A DNA stretch of 64,000 nt from Mesorhizobium sp. Lineage in GTDB: Bacteria > Pseudomonadota > Alphaproteobacteria > Rhizobiales > Rhizobiaceae. The position numbers and the translations under genes are program-made. The DNA is taken from NCBI GenBank assembly GCA_019635735.1, contig JAHBYX010000001.1:62001-126000 (forward strand). Reading direction: 5' to 3'. The notes beneath the pieces are model-generated. The model saw nothing but the letters and a program-made list of their open reading frames with translations. It did no database searches and was not told the origin of the DNA. Within the stretch, counting starts at the first letter, position 1. Each line of letters begins with the position of its first letter. Below, one piece after another: positions 10,073 through 19,060 of the stretch.

Positions 10073-10096
10073 CAGAGGGGCCTGCCGGCCCCTCTG
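10073..10096 (-). terminator. Hairpin behind the cox cluster
   Basis: Perfect 10-bp stem (CAGAGGGGCC / GGCCCCTCTG) with a four-base loop, 22 nt past the coxM-like stop codon on the minus strand. Probable transcription terminator of the coxSLM operon; no clear T-tract follows. Confidence 0.75.
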
Positions 10097-10117
10097 CATG
10101 AGTGAAGTCTGCGAAGC

Positions 10118-10918
10118 CTAGGCGCTGGCCTTCGCCACCGCGCGCTTGGCCATGACCGTGATCAGGCTCGAGCGGTATTCAGCCGACGCATGCATGTCCG
10201 ACATCAGGCTCCCCGCGGGGATCGCGAGGCCTTCGAGCGATGCCGGAGCGAACGCCTTCGTCAGAGCCTTCTCCATGCCGTGGGCACGGAAGACGCCTTC
10301 GTCACCGGCGCCGGTGACAGCCACGCGCACGCCGTCCTTGCCCTTGGCAACGAACACGCCGACGATGGCGTAGCGCGAGGCCGGGTTGCGGAACTTCTCG
10401 TAGGCCGCCTGCGCCGGCGCGGTGAACGAGACGCCGGTAACGATCTCGCCGTCCTTCAGAGCGGTCTCGAACAGGCCGGTGAAGAACTTGTCCGCGGCGA
10501 TTTCGCGCTTGTTTGTGATGATGGTGGCGCCGAGCGCCAGCATCGCCGCCGGATAGTCGGCCGCGGGGTCATTGTTGGCGATCGAGCCCCCGATCGTGCC
10601 CTTGTGGCGCACATGCGGGTCGCCGATGTGGCTCGCCAGATAAGTGAGCGCCGGGCACACCGCCTTGAGCTTCGCGTCTGATGCCACCTCGGCATGCGTT
10701 GTGCCGCCGCCGATGGTCACGGTCTTGCCCGAGACCTTGATCCCCTTCATCTCGGCGATGTGGGCAAGATCGACGAGGTCCGAAGGGGCCGCGAGGCGCG
10801 ATTTCATCGCCGGGATCAGCGTCATGCCGCCCGAGACGAACTTGGCGTCCTCGCCCTTCTTCTGCAGCTTCACGGCGTCTGCGACGGAGGAAGCGCGGTG
10901 GTAGTTGAGTGAATACAT
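10118..10918 (-). CDS. coxM: FAD-binding medium subunit of a CO-dehydrogenase-like molybdenum hydroxylase
   Basis: 266 aa flavoprotein subunit that passes electrons from the iron-sulfur subunit to the acceptor. FAD-binding motifs are visible: [18 protein letters not shown] near residue 25-43 and the [18 protein letters not shown] loop near 110. The CO-dehydrogenase flavoprotein C-terminal domain follows. It is the last gene of a coxS-coxL-coxM operon, 12 nt after coxL. The symbol reflects homology; CO as substrate is not established for this form. Confidence 0.9.
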   Translation of the reverse strand: MYSLNYHRASSVADAVKLQKKGEDAKFVSGGMTLIPAMKSRLAAPSDLVDLAHIAEMKGIKVSGKTVTIGGGTTHAEVASDAKLKAVCPALTYLASHIGDPHVRHKGTIGGSIANNDPAADYPAAMLALGATIITNKREIAADKFFTGLFETALKDGEIVTGVSFTAPAQAAYEKFRNPASRYAIVGVFVAKGKDGVRVAVTGAGDEGVFRAHGMEKALTKAFAPASLEGLAIPAGSLMSDMHASAEYRSSLITVMAKRAVAKASA

Positions 10919-10930
10919 GGTCGTGCTCCC

Positions 10931-13285
10931 TCAGTGCTTCTTCGCTGCGCGGATCGCCGCCCAGACTTTCTGGGGCGTCGCCGGCATGGTCAGATCATTG
11001 TTGCCGATGGCGTCGGTGATGGCGTTCATGACCGCTGGCGGGGAACCGATCGCGCCTGCCTCGCCGCAGCCCTTGATGCCCAGCGGATTGGACGGACAGG
11101 GCGTGTTCGAGGTCGACACCTGGAACGACGGCAGATCGTCGGCGCGCGGCATGGCATAGTCCATGTAGCTGGCCGTCACGAGCTGTCCGGAGGCGCCGTC
11201 GTAGGATGCGCCTTCGAGCAGCGCCTGGCCGACGCCCTGGGCGATACCGCCATGCACCTGGCCTTCGACGATCATCGGGTTGATGATGTTGCCGAAATCG
11301 TCCGCCGCCACGAACTGGACGATCTCGGTCACGCCCGTCTCCGGATCGACCTCGACCTCACAGATGTAGCAGCCCGCCGGGAAGGTGAAGTTCGACGGAT
11401 CGTAGAACGCGCCTTCCTTCAGGCCAGGCTCCATGCCGGCCGGAAGGTTGTGCGCCGTATAGGCGGCGAGCGCGACCTGGAACCAGGGCACGTTCTTGTC
11501 GGTGCCGGCGACCTTGGCGACGCCGTTCTCGATGACGATGTCGCCCTCGTCGGCCTCCATCAGGTGGGCGGCGATCTTCTTGGCCTTCTTCTCGACCTTG
11601 TCGAGCGCCTTGACGATGGCCGACATGCCGACGGCGCCCGAGCGCGAGCCATAGGTGCCCATGCCCATCTGCACCTTGTCGGTGTCACCGTGGACGATCG
11701 AAACCGAGTCGATCGGCACGCCGAACCGGTCGGCGACGAGCTGGGCGAAGGTCGTCTCGTGGCCCTGGCCGTGGCTGTGCGAGCCGGTCAGGACCTCGAT
11801 CGTGCCGACGCCGTTGACGCGCACTTCGGCCGATTCCCACAGGCCGACACCGGCTCCGAGCGAACCGACCGCGGCCGACGGCGCGATGCCGCAGGCCTCG
11901 ATGTAGTTGGACATGCCGATGCCGCGCAGCTTGCCCTTCTTGGCGGCCGCTGCCTTGCGCTTGGCGAAGCCGGCATAGTCGGCCGCCTTCATCGCCGCGT
12001 CGAGCGAGGCCGCGTAGTCGCCGGCGTCGTAGCACATGATCACCGGCGTCTGGTACGGGAAGGTGGTGATGAAGTTCTTGCGGCGCAGTTCGGCGGGAGA
12101 GACGCCCAACTCACGCGCCGCCGTCTCCATCGTGCGCTCGAGCAGATAGGTAGCCTCCGGCCGCCCTGCCCCGCGATAGGCGTCGACCGGCGCGGTATTG
12201 GTGTAGACCGCGCGCACATTGGCGTGGATCGCCGGGATGACGTACTGGCCCGACAGCAGCGTCGCATAGAGATAGGTCGGCACAGCGGAGGAGAAGAGCG
12301 ACATGTAGGCGCCGAAATTGGCGATCGTGTCGACCTTCAACCCGGTGATCTTGTTGTCCTTGTCGAAGGCCATCTGCACTTCGGTGACATGGTCGCGGCC
12401 ATGTGCGTCGGTGAGGAAGCTCTCCGTGCGGTCGGCAACCCACTTGACCGGCACGCCGGTCTTCTTCGACGCCCAGAGGCAGACGATCTCTTCGGGGTAG
12501 ATATAGATCTTCGAGCCGAAGCCGCCGCCGACGTCCGGCGCGATGACCCGCAGCTTGTTCTCCGGCGCCACGTTGTAGAAGGCGCTCATCACCAGGCGGG
12601 CGACATGCGGATTCTGCGAGGTCGTCCAGCAGGTATAATGGTCTTCGGCCTTGTCGTAGTGGCCGAGCGCCGCGCGCGGCTCCATCGCGTTCGGAACCAG
12701 CCGGTTGTTGACGATATGCATCTTGGTCACATGCGCCGCCTTGGCGATCGCCGCGTCCGTCGCCTTGGCGTCGCCGATCTCCCAGTCGTAGATCAGATTG
12801 CCGTCGGCCTCGGGGTGGATCTGCGGCGCGCCCTTCTTCAGCGCATCGACCGCCTCGGAGACCGATTTCAGCTCCTTGTAGGTGATCTCGACGGCTTCGG
12901 CCGCATCGCGTGCCTGGCCTTTGGTATCGGCCACCACGATGGCGACCGCGTCGCCGACGTAGCGCACCCGGTCGACCGCGAGCGGCGACCAGGCACCCAT
13001 CTTCATCGGCGTGCCGTCCTTGGAATGGATCATCCAGCCGCAGATCAGATTGCCGATGCCGTCCGTCTTCAGCTCCTTGCCCAGCAGCACGTCGATGACG
13101 CCGGGCATGGCCTTCGCCTTTCTCACGTCGATCTTCTTGATCTCGGCATGCGCGTGCGGGCTGCGCACGAATGCGGCATGCTTCATGCCGGGAACCACCA
13201 TGTCATCGACATAGCGTCCGGCGCCGGTGATCAACCGGCGGTCTTCCTTTCGCGCAACCCGTGCGCCGATGCCTTCGATACCCAT
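10931..13285 (-). CDS. coxL: Molybdopterin-binding large subunit, form II CO-dehydrogenase-like (xanthine dehydrogenase family)
   Basis: 784 aa catalytic subunit of the xanthine oxidase family. The N-terminal aldehyde oxidase a/b domain starts [19 protein letters not shown]. The molybdenum-cofactor contacts include GGGFGSKI (253-260) and the active-site loop AYRGAGR at 369-375, and the catalytic-Glu region [13 protein letters not shown] lies near the C-terminus. AYRGAGR is the form II signature; genuine form I CO dehydrogenases carry AYxCSFR. The start at MGIEGIG has a GGGAGGAGA ribosome binding site; a longer reading frame upstream overlaps coxS and is rejected. The substrate is therefore uncertain. 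Confidence 0.93.
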   Translation of the reverse strand: MGIEGIGARVARKEDRRLITGAGRYVDDMVVPGMKHAAFVRSPHAHAEIKKIDVRKAKAMPGVIDVLLGKELKTDGIGNLICGWMIHSKDGTPMKMGAWSPLAVDRVRYVGDAVAIVVADTKGQARDAAEAVEITYKELKSVSEAVDALKKGAPQIHPEADGNLIYDWEIGDAKATDAAIAKAAHVTKMHIVNNRLVPNAMEPRAALGHYDKAEDHYTCWTTSQNPHVARLVMSAFYNVAPENKLRVIAPDVGGGFGSKIYIYPEEIVCLWASKKTGVPVKWVADRTESFLTDAHGRDHVTEVQMAFDKDNKITGLKVDTIANFGAYMSLFSSAVPTYLYATLLSGQYVIPAIHANVRAVYTNTAPVDAYRGAGRPEATYLLERTMETAARELGVSPAELRRKNFITTFPYQTPVIMCYDAGDYAASLDAAMKAADYAGFAKRKAAAAKKGKLRGIGMSNYIEACGIAPSAAVGSLGAGVGLWESAEVRVNGVGTIEVLTGSHSHGQGHETTFAQLVADRFGVPIDSVSIVHGDTDKVQMGMGTYGSRSGAVGMSAIVKALDKVEKKAKKIAAHLMEADEGDIVIENGVAKVAGTDKNVPWFQVALAAYTAHNLPAGMEPGLKEGAFYDPSNFTFPAGCYICEVEVDPETGVTEIVQFVAADDFGNIINPMIVEGQVHGGIAQGVGQALLEGASYDGASGQLVTASYMDYAMPRADDLPSFQVSTSNTPCPSNPLGIKGCGEAGAIGSPPAVMNAITDAIGNNDLTMPATPQKVWAAIRAAKKH

Positions 13286-13365
13286 CTTACGTCTCCTCCC
13301 GGGAGTGATGTCTGGTGAACCGTGGGTCGCTGATCCGGATCGCCGTGTGCCGGCGACCGCGTCGA

Positions 13366-13866
<501 letters not shown>

Positions 13867-14048
13867 GAAACCTCCCATTGGACGAAACCGACACGAACCT
13901 CCCCGCGGCGGCCGGACGGAAGACGACGGCTAGGCCCGTTCTTCGTCTTCCAAATCACACGCGGTCGAGAATGCTATCCGACCTCGTGAGCGTATATTGT
14001 ACTTTCGGTCGGAGCCCGGCAACCGCGCCATTGCCAACGCCGGTGATT

Positions 14049-15296
14049 ATGACAAGTATGGCCGCCACCGCTCGGGCGTTGAGGCGCGACGGCCGGGCGC
14101 GCAAGGCTTCTGTGGGAGGAATGCCGCTGGTCCTGTCGAAAATGATCTATGGCTGCGGGGTCGTCGCGCTGGCGACGGACTCGGCGGATGCCGAGCGGTT
14201 TGCAGCCGACATCGGCATAGAGGCGCAAGCCGTCGATGCCGGGTTCGCGCTGATCTTCTTTTCGCAGGCCCTGATCGGCGCGGACCATCTCGCCACCGCG
14301 CTGCGGCGCCAGGCGCCGTGGCTCTCCTACGCGGCCTGTTCCACCGCGGGCGAGATCACTCCCGCCGGGCTGGAGGAAGGCCAGGCGGTCGCGATCCTGC
14401 TGCCGGCCTCCTCGTTCACGGTGGACAGCATCATGATCCGGGATCTGTCCGCCGCCGGCATGAGCCAGATCACCGCCGAGGTCGAAGCTCTCAAGCGGAC
14501 GCGGCGCGAAAGCGAGGGTTTCGGGCAGCGGCCCGGCGTGTTCGCGCTGTGCTTCATCGACGGCATGTCCTTCGCGGAGGAAGCGGTGACCTCGGCACTG
14601 CACTGGGGACTGGACGACATCCCACTGATCGGCGGCTCGGCCGGCGACGATCTCAATTTCGAGACGACGACGCTGGTCCTCAACGGCGCAGTCGCGCGCG
14701 ACTGTGCCATCGTGGCGCTCGTCTCGACCGACCTGCCTTTCCAGGTCTTCAAGACGGAGAACTTCGTGCCCACCGGCGAGAAGCTGGTGGTCACCGCATC
14801 CGACCCGGACCGGCGAGTTGTCAGGGAGTTCAATGCCGCAGGTGCGGCGGATGAGTTCGCCGCCGCGATCGGCATCGAAGCCGGCTCGCTGACGCCGATG
14901 AGCTTCGCCTCCCACCCGGTCGTGGTGCGCGTCGGCGGCGAATATTACTGCCGGTCGATCCAGAAGGTGAATGCGGACGGCTCACTCACCTTCTTCTGTG
15001 CCATCGACGACGGCATCGTCCTGACGATCGCGCAGCCGACCGGCATGGTGGAATCGACAAGGCAGGCGCTGCGCAACGTCGCCGACACGCTCGGCGGCAT
15101 CGACATGGTGCTCGGCTTCGACTGCGTGCTGCGCCGTCTGGACGCGCAGAACAGACAGGTCTTCCGGGAGATGTCCGAACTCTACCGCGCCAACAATGTC
15201 ATCGGCTTCGGCACCTATGGCGAACAGTACCGCTCCATGCACCTGAACCAGACCTTCACCGGCATCGCCTTCGGGCACAGGCTGGCAGCCGAGTGA
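14049..15296 (+). CDS. FIST-domain sensory protein (NosP-like candidate)
   Basis: About 415 aa with a FIST N domain (FALIFFSQALIGADHLATAL, YAACSTAGEITPAG, FIDGMSFAEEAV, IPLIGGSAGDDLNF) and a FIST C domain (KVNADGSLTFFCAIDDGIVL, MVLGFDCVLRR, NVIGFGTYGEQYRSMHLNQT). FIST proteins are ligand sensors; P. aeruginosa NosP, encoded next to the kinase NahK, is a FIST protein that binds haem and nitric oxide. No membrane segments. The start is uncertain: ATGs at 14049, 14058 and 14121 are all possible and none has an ideal ribosome binding site. The TGA stop overlaps the kinase start, so both are translationally coupled. Confidence 0.85.
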   Translation: MTSMAATARALRRDGRARKASVGGMPLVLSKMIYGCGVVALATDSADAERFAADIGIEAQAVDAGFALIFFSQALIGADHLATALRRQAPWLSYAACSTAGEITPAGLEEGQAVAILLPASSFTVDSIMIRDLSAAGMSQITAEVEALKRTRRESEGFGQRPGVFALCFIDGMSFAEEAVTSALHWGLDDIPLIGGSAGDDLNFETTTLVLNGAVARDCAIVALVSTDLPFQVFKTENFVPTGEKLVVTASDPDRRVVREFNAAGAADEFAAAIGIEAGSLTPMSFASHPVVVRVGGEYYCRSIQKVNADGSLTFFCAIDDGIVLTIAQPTGMVESTRQALRNVADTLGGIDMVLGFDCVLRRLDAQNRQVFREMSELYRANNVIGFGTYGEQYRSMHLNQTFTGIAFGHRLAAE

Positions 15297-16636
15297 TGAG
15301 CATTTCGCAGATCGATGACGTCGACCGGCTGAAGCGTATCAACCAGGCGCTGATCAGCCGCGTCGAGCGTTCGATGGAGCAGCAGGGCAACGCCTTTTCG
15401 CTGTTCCAGACGGCGATCAACCTCGAAGGCCGCGTCAGGCAGCATACGGAGGATCTGCGCGGTGCGCTTCGACGGCTCGAGCAGTCGAACCTCGATCTCG
15501 TTTCAGCGAAGGAGAACGCCGAACAGGCCAACCTCTCCAAGACGCGGTTTCTTGCGGCCGCAAGCCACGACGTGTTGCAGCCGCTGAACGCCGCCCACCT
15601 GTCCGTGTCCGCCTTGTCGGAACTGCAGACGACGGTCGAGGGCAAGCAGCTTGTCGCCCAGGTCGAGCGCGCCTTGGAGACGATGGACGACCTGCTGCGC
15701 ACCCTGCTCGACATTTCGAAACTCGACGCAGGCGTGGTGCGACCCGAGATCGGAAACGTTGCGCTACAGCCGCTCTTCCACTCGCTCGAATCCGATTTCC
15801 GGCCAATCGCCGACAAGAAGGGCCTCGACCTGCGGTTTCGCGCGACCAATGCGGTGATCCGCACAGACCGTCCCATGTTCCGCCGCATCCTGCAGAACGT
15901 GATCTCCAATGCGCTGCGCTACACCGAGACGGGCGGCGTTCTGGTCGGCGCGCGCCGCCGCGGCGACCATGTGCTGGTCACGGTCGTCGACACGGGCACC
16001 GGCATTCCACCGGATCAGCACGAGGCGGTCTACGATGAGTTCCACCGCGGCGCCAACGCGCTCGAAGGAGACCGCGCCGGCATGGGCGCGGGTCTGGGCC
16101 TCGGGCTGGCGATCGTTCGCCGGCTCGTCGATGCGCTGAAGCACGAGATCTCCTTCACCTCGCGGGTCGGCAGGGGAACAGTCTTCCGGATTCTCGCGCC
16201 TGCCGCCCCCGTCTCGAGCCGCGACTACCGAGCCGACGTCACGCCCGCCGCACCCCGCGGCTATGGGTTGTACGGCACCAAGGTGCTCGTCGTCGAAAAC
16301 GACCACGCCGTCAGGGAAGCAATGGCGGCCCTTCTGTCACGCTGGAACTGCGAGGTGCAGGTCGCTGCAACCCGCGCGACCGCACTTGCCTGCCTGGACG
16401 GCGGCTGGCGGCCGGACCTGATCATCGCCGATCAGCATCTCGACCATGGCGATCTCGGCTCCCAGACTATCCGCCATGCGCGAATCAAGGCCGGCCGTGC
16501 GGTTCCCGCGCTCCTCGTCACCGCCGATCCTTCGGACGCGCTGGCGGTCGAAGCCCGACGCTCCGGCATCGAACTGATGCACAAGCCGGTCAAGCCGGCG
16601 GAACTGCGCGCGCTCATGGCGCACCTCCTCGCCTGA
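15296..16636 (+). CDS. Hybrid histidine kinase with C-terminal receiver (NahK/ErcS-like)
   Basis: 446 aa, apparently soluble. An N-terminal coiled-coil region (1-85) without a PAS or membrane sensor is followed by HisKA with phospho-His91 in AASHDVLQPLNAA. The HATPase has NVISNALRYT, DTGTGIP and GAGLGLGLAIVRRL. A receiver domain (about 327-446) has the acidic pocket VVEND and the probable phospho-Asp in LIIADQHL. The SHDxLQPLNAA box is typical of NahK/ErcS-type hybrids. A GTG three bases upstream (15293) is an alternative start, forming GTGA with the FIST stop. With no own sensor, the FIST protein is its likely input and the adjacent LuxR-type regulator its likely partner. Confidence 0.92.
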   Translation: MSISQIDDVDRLKRINQALISRVERSMEQQGNAFSLFQTAINLEGRVRQHTEDLRGALRRLEQSNLDLVSAKENAEQANLSKTRFLAAASHDVLQPLNAAHLSVSALSELQTTVEGKQLVAQVERALETMDDLLRTLLDISKLDAGVVRPEIGNVALQPLFHSLESDFRPIADKKGLDLRFRATNAVIRTDRPMFRRILQNVISNALRYTETGGVLVGARRRGDHVLVTVVDTGTGIPPDQHEAVYDEFHRGANALEGDRAGMGAGLGLGLAIVRRLVDALKHEISFTSRVGRGTVFRILAPAAPVSSRDYRADVTPAAPRGYGLYGTKVLVVENDHAVREAMAALLSRWNCEVQVAATRATALACLDGGWRPDLIIADQHLDHGDLGSQTIRHARIKAGRAVPALLVTADPSDALAVEARRSGIELMHKPVKPAELRALMAHLLA

Positions 16637-16642
16637 CAGGCT

Positions 16643-17344
16643 TCAGACGATGCTATCGGCCTCGCGGAACAGATCCGCCTGGTCGAGGCGGGACACCTCG
16701 ATCACCGCCTGGGTGCGGCTGTAGACATGCAGCTTGCGCAGGATTTCGGAGACATGCGCCTTGACCGTCGTCTCGCCGACCTGGAGCTCGTAGGCGATCT
16801 GTTTGTTGAGCAGGCCTTGCCGCAGCATGGTCAAGACACGCATCTGCTGCGGGGTCAGCGTGCTGAGCCTGCGCATCAGTTCCGACCGGTCTTCGTCGCG
16901 TGCCGCGCCCGGCTGCGGCTGGTAGGATTGCGGCACGTAGACCGCACCCTCCATCACGTCGCGAATCGCCGAGGCCAGGTCTGCCTTGCGGCTGGACTTC
17001 GGAATGAATCCCGCCGCGCCGTAGGACAGGGCCTGCGAGATGATGCGGTTGTCCTCGTGGCCGGAGACGATGACGACCGGCAGGCGCGGATGGCTGGTCC
17101 TGATCTGCAGCAGCCCGTCGAAACCCTGGACGCCGGGAATGTTGAGGTCGAGCAGCGCGAGGTCGAAGGGCGCGCCGCCCTTCAAAACCTCCAGCGCATC
17201 CGCCACCGTCGTCGCCTCGATCGTCTCCACCTTCGGATAGGCCATGCTGACCGCGCTGTGCAGCGCTTCGCGGAACAGCGGGTGGTCGTCGACGATCAGG
17301 AAGCGCGCGGTCGTGTCGGTCGCAAAAGTCGGACGGGTTTCCAT
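16643..17344 (-). CDS. LuxR/NarL-family response regulator
   Basis: 233 aa. Receiver domain with the acidic pair in FLIVDDHPLFREAL (Asp19/Asp20), phospho-Asp66 in LLDLNIPG and the conserved Lys in FIPKSS. The C-terminal HTH_LuxR has LTPQQMRVLTMLRQGLLNKQIA and VGETTVKAHVSEILRKLHV. It converges on the hybrid kinase with a gap of only six bases, so kinase and regulator are separately transcribed. An ACTAT-CAA-ATAGT inverted repeat at 17425-17437, 81 nt upstream of the start, could be an operator. Similar to regulators paired with ErcS/NahK-type kinases; targets unknown, with the nearby cox operon an obvious candidate. Confidence 0.92.
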   Translation of the reverse strand: METRPTFATDTTARFLIVDDHPLFREALHSAVSMAYPKVETIEATTVADALEVLKGGAPFDLALLDLNIPGVQGFDGLLQIRTSHPRLPVVIVSGHEDNRIISQALSYGAAGFIPKSSRKADLASAIRDVMEGAVYVPQSYQPQPGAARDEDRSELMRRLSTLTPQQMRVLTMLRQGLLNKQIAYELQVGETTVKAHVSEILRKLHVYSRTQAVIEVSRLDQADLFREADSIV

Positions 17345-17424
17345 GCTCGGTCATCCCTTCACGCCCGACGGTCTGAGCCAACCGGCGGATACCCGCAGTC
17401 TCGACCCCACCGCCGCTCGCCGCA

Positions 17425-17437
17425 ACTATCAAATAGT
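17425..17437. promoter_or_regulatory. Short inverted repeat upstream of the LuxR-type regulator
   Basis: ACTAT-CAA-ATAGT, a perfect 5-bp inverted repeat around three bases, in the gap between the response-regulator start and tRNA-Thr. A possible autoregulatory site; the short arms make chance occurrence quite possible. Confidence 0.3.
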
Positions 17438-17473
17438 GCAAGGGAGGGTGACGGTGACAGGCAAGGGAACGGC

Positions 17474-17548
17474 TGGTGCCCCCGGCAGGGATTGAACCCG
17501 CGACCTTCGGTTTACAAAACCGCTGCTCTACCGCTGAGCTACAAGGGC
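17474..17548 (-). tRNA. tRNA-Thr(UGU)
   Basis: 75-nt cloverleaf on the minus strand beginning GCCCTTGTAGCTCAGC and ending with an encoded CCA. The acceptor stem GCCCTTG pairs with CGGGGGC through two G-U pairs. D arm GCTCAGCGGTAGAGC, anticodon loop TTTGTAA giving anticodon TGT, and T arm with GGTTCAATCC are all recognisable. It reads ACA threonine codons. Confidence 0.95.
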
Positions 17549-17593
17549 ATGGCGGTGCGTTAGCAAATTTCCTCGCGGGTGAAAACCACGAAC

Positions 17594-18001
17594 TCACTGC
17601 GTATCGAACGCTTCGGCGCAGGTGATCTCGGGCACCCAGGGCAACGCCGAGCGGCGCCAGAACTGGCGGCGGGGCGTCAGCTCACGCCGCTGTCTGATCG
17701 TGCCCGCCCGTATGCCGACGATCTTCGGCCCATCTCCGACCGGAACCGTGTAGAGCGATGAGCCGCAGTCGCGGCAGAAGTACTGAACGCTTCCCCTGCC
17801 GCTCGCTCCGGTTCGAAGATATTGCGCCGGCTGCCCGCGCGTGAGCCTGAAACTTGCCTGCGGCGTCGGTGCCGTGAAGCGAAAGGCCGTGCCCGTCAGT
17901 TCCTGGCAGTCGGTGCAGTGGCAGATTCGCACCTGCTCGGGATCGATCTCGGCTTCGTACCCGATCCTCCCGCAGTGGCATTGTCCGTCGATCTTCATCA
18001 T
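17594..18001 (-). CDS. GFA/CENP-V-type zinc protein
   Basis: 135 aa protein of the glutathione-dependent formaldehyde-activating (GFA) family. Zinc-binding cysteines are seen in GQCHCGRIGY, ICHCTDCQELTG and YFCRDCGSSLY. Most members have no proven enzymatic role, and assignment to formaldehyde metabolism by name alone is unsafe. Start at MMKIDGQ chosen from family length; an in-frame ATG 11 codons upstream is less likely. A second member of the family lies at 21099-21596. Confidence 0.88.
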   Translation of the reverse strand: MMKIDGQCHCGRIGYEAEIDPEQVRICHCTDCQELTGTAFRFTAPTPQASFRLTRGQPAQYLRTGASGRGSVQYFCRDCGSSLYTVPVGDGPKIVGIRAGTIRQRRELTPRRQFWRRSALPWVPEITCAEAFDTQ

Positions 18002-18081
18002 GTCCCGATGTCCGACCCCCTCCTCGCTTTGCATAGTTAGAGCACCATGCTAGGCGGAAAAGTGGAGGAGCCGGCCGCCTT

Positions 18082-18858
18082 ATGTCCACACCGCAGTTCG
18101 ACAGTTTCGCGTTCGTTGCCTCCGACACGCCCGGAGCTAGGGAAGCGGCCGCCCGCCTCGCGGTGCTCTACGGCCAGAACGACATCGCAGAGGCGAGCGT
18201 CATCGTCGCGCTCGGGGGCGACGGCTTCATGCTGCAGACGCTGCGCGAGACGATGAACTCGGGCAAGCGCGTCTATGGCATGAACCGCGGCACGGTCGGC
18301 TTCCTGATGAACGAATATGCCGAGGAGCATCTGCGCGAACGCGTCATCGCCGCCGTTCCCGAAACGATTCGACCGCTCGAAATGCGAGCGGTGGACGAAG
18401 CCGGGCAAGTGACGACGGCGCTGGCGATCAACGAGGTCTCGCTCTTCCGCCAATCCTATCAGGCGGCGAAACTGCGCATCTCGGTCGACGGGCGCGAGCG
18501 GCTGAACGACCTGATCTGCGACGGCGTGATGGTGGCGACGCCCGCAGGCTCCACGGCCTACAACCTCTCGGCGCACGGTCCGATCCTGCCGCTCGACGCG
18601 CCGCTCCTGGCGCTCACTCCGGTCAGCCCGTTCCGGCCGCGACGCTGGCGCGGCGCGCTCCTGCCCAACAAGTCGGTCGTGCATTTCCAGGTTCTCGAAA
18701 TCGACAAGCGGCCGGTCAACGCGGTGGCGGACAATGCCGAGGTGAAATCGGTCGTCAGCGTCACCGTGCGCGAGGCGCCGGACACCACCGCGACGATCCT
18801 GTTCGACGCCAGCCATTCCTGGGACGAGCGAATTCTCGCCGAGCAGTTCCGCTACTGA
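18082..18858 (+). CDS. nadK: NAD kinase
   Basis: Phosphorylates NAD to NADP using ATP or polyphosphate. 258 aa, normal for rhizobial enzymes. The GGDG motif is at 45-48 (VALGGDGFMLQTL), followed by YGMNRGTVGFLMN, the LAINEVSL NE-motif, and the glycine-rich DGVMVATPAGSTAYNLSAHGP. Single gene on the plus strand, divergent from the GFA gene. Confidence 0.96.
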   Translation: MSTPQFDSFAFVASDTPGAREAAARLAVLYGQNDIAEASVIVALGGDGFMLQTLRETMNSGKRVYGMNRGTVGFLMNEYAEEHLRERVIAAVPETIRPLEMRAVDEAGQVTTALAINEVSLFRQSYQAAKLRISVDGRERLNDLICDGVMVATPAGSTAYNLSAHGPILPLDAPLLALTPVSPFRPRRWRGALLPNKSVVHFQVLEIDKRPVNAVADNAEVKSVVSVTVREAPDTTATILFDASHSWDERILAEQFRY

Positions 18859-18935
18859 GACAGGTGCACGTTAGGGTAAATGGCGGAAATCTCGGCCAAT
18901 TGTTCGAAACACGGTGCCTGGACGTTCCTGTTCTG

Positions 18936-18964
18936 TTGACATTTGGTGCGCCGCAACGTAACCG
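18936..18964 (+). promoter_or_regulatory. Candidate sigma-70 promoter of the RhlE-like helicase gene
   Basis: TTGACA at 18936-18941, a 17-nt spacer, then TAACCG at 18959-18964. The -35 is a perfect match, the -10 weak, as is common in rhizobia. Transcription from here would start near 18971, leaving a ~90-nt leader before the GTG start at 19061. Confidence 0.5.
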
Positions 18965-19060
18965 CTTGGTCAATCCTTGGATGGCGGACATTCCGCAGGT
19001 CCGGCATATGCGAGCAGCCGAGACGGCCCTCGCCACACGAAGCCAAAGACAACCAGCACC

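Noticed and set aside
10934..13318. A 794-codon open frame on the plus strand opposite coxL
   Set aside because: Same codon-bias effect as opposite rpoBC; the sense strand encodes an unmistakable molybdenum hydroxylase subunit.
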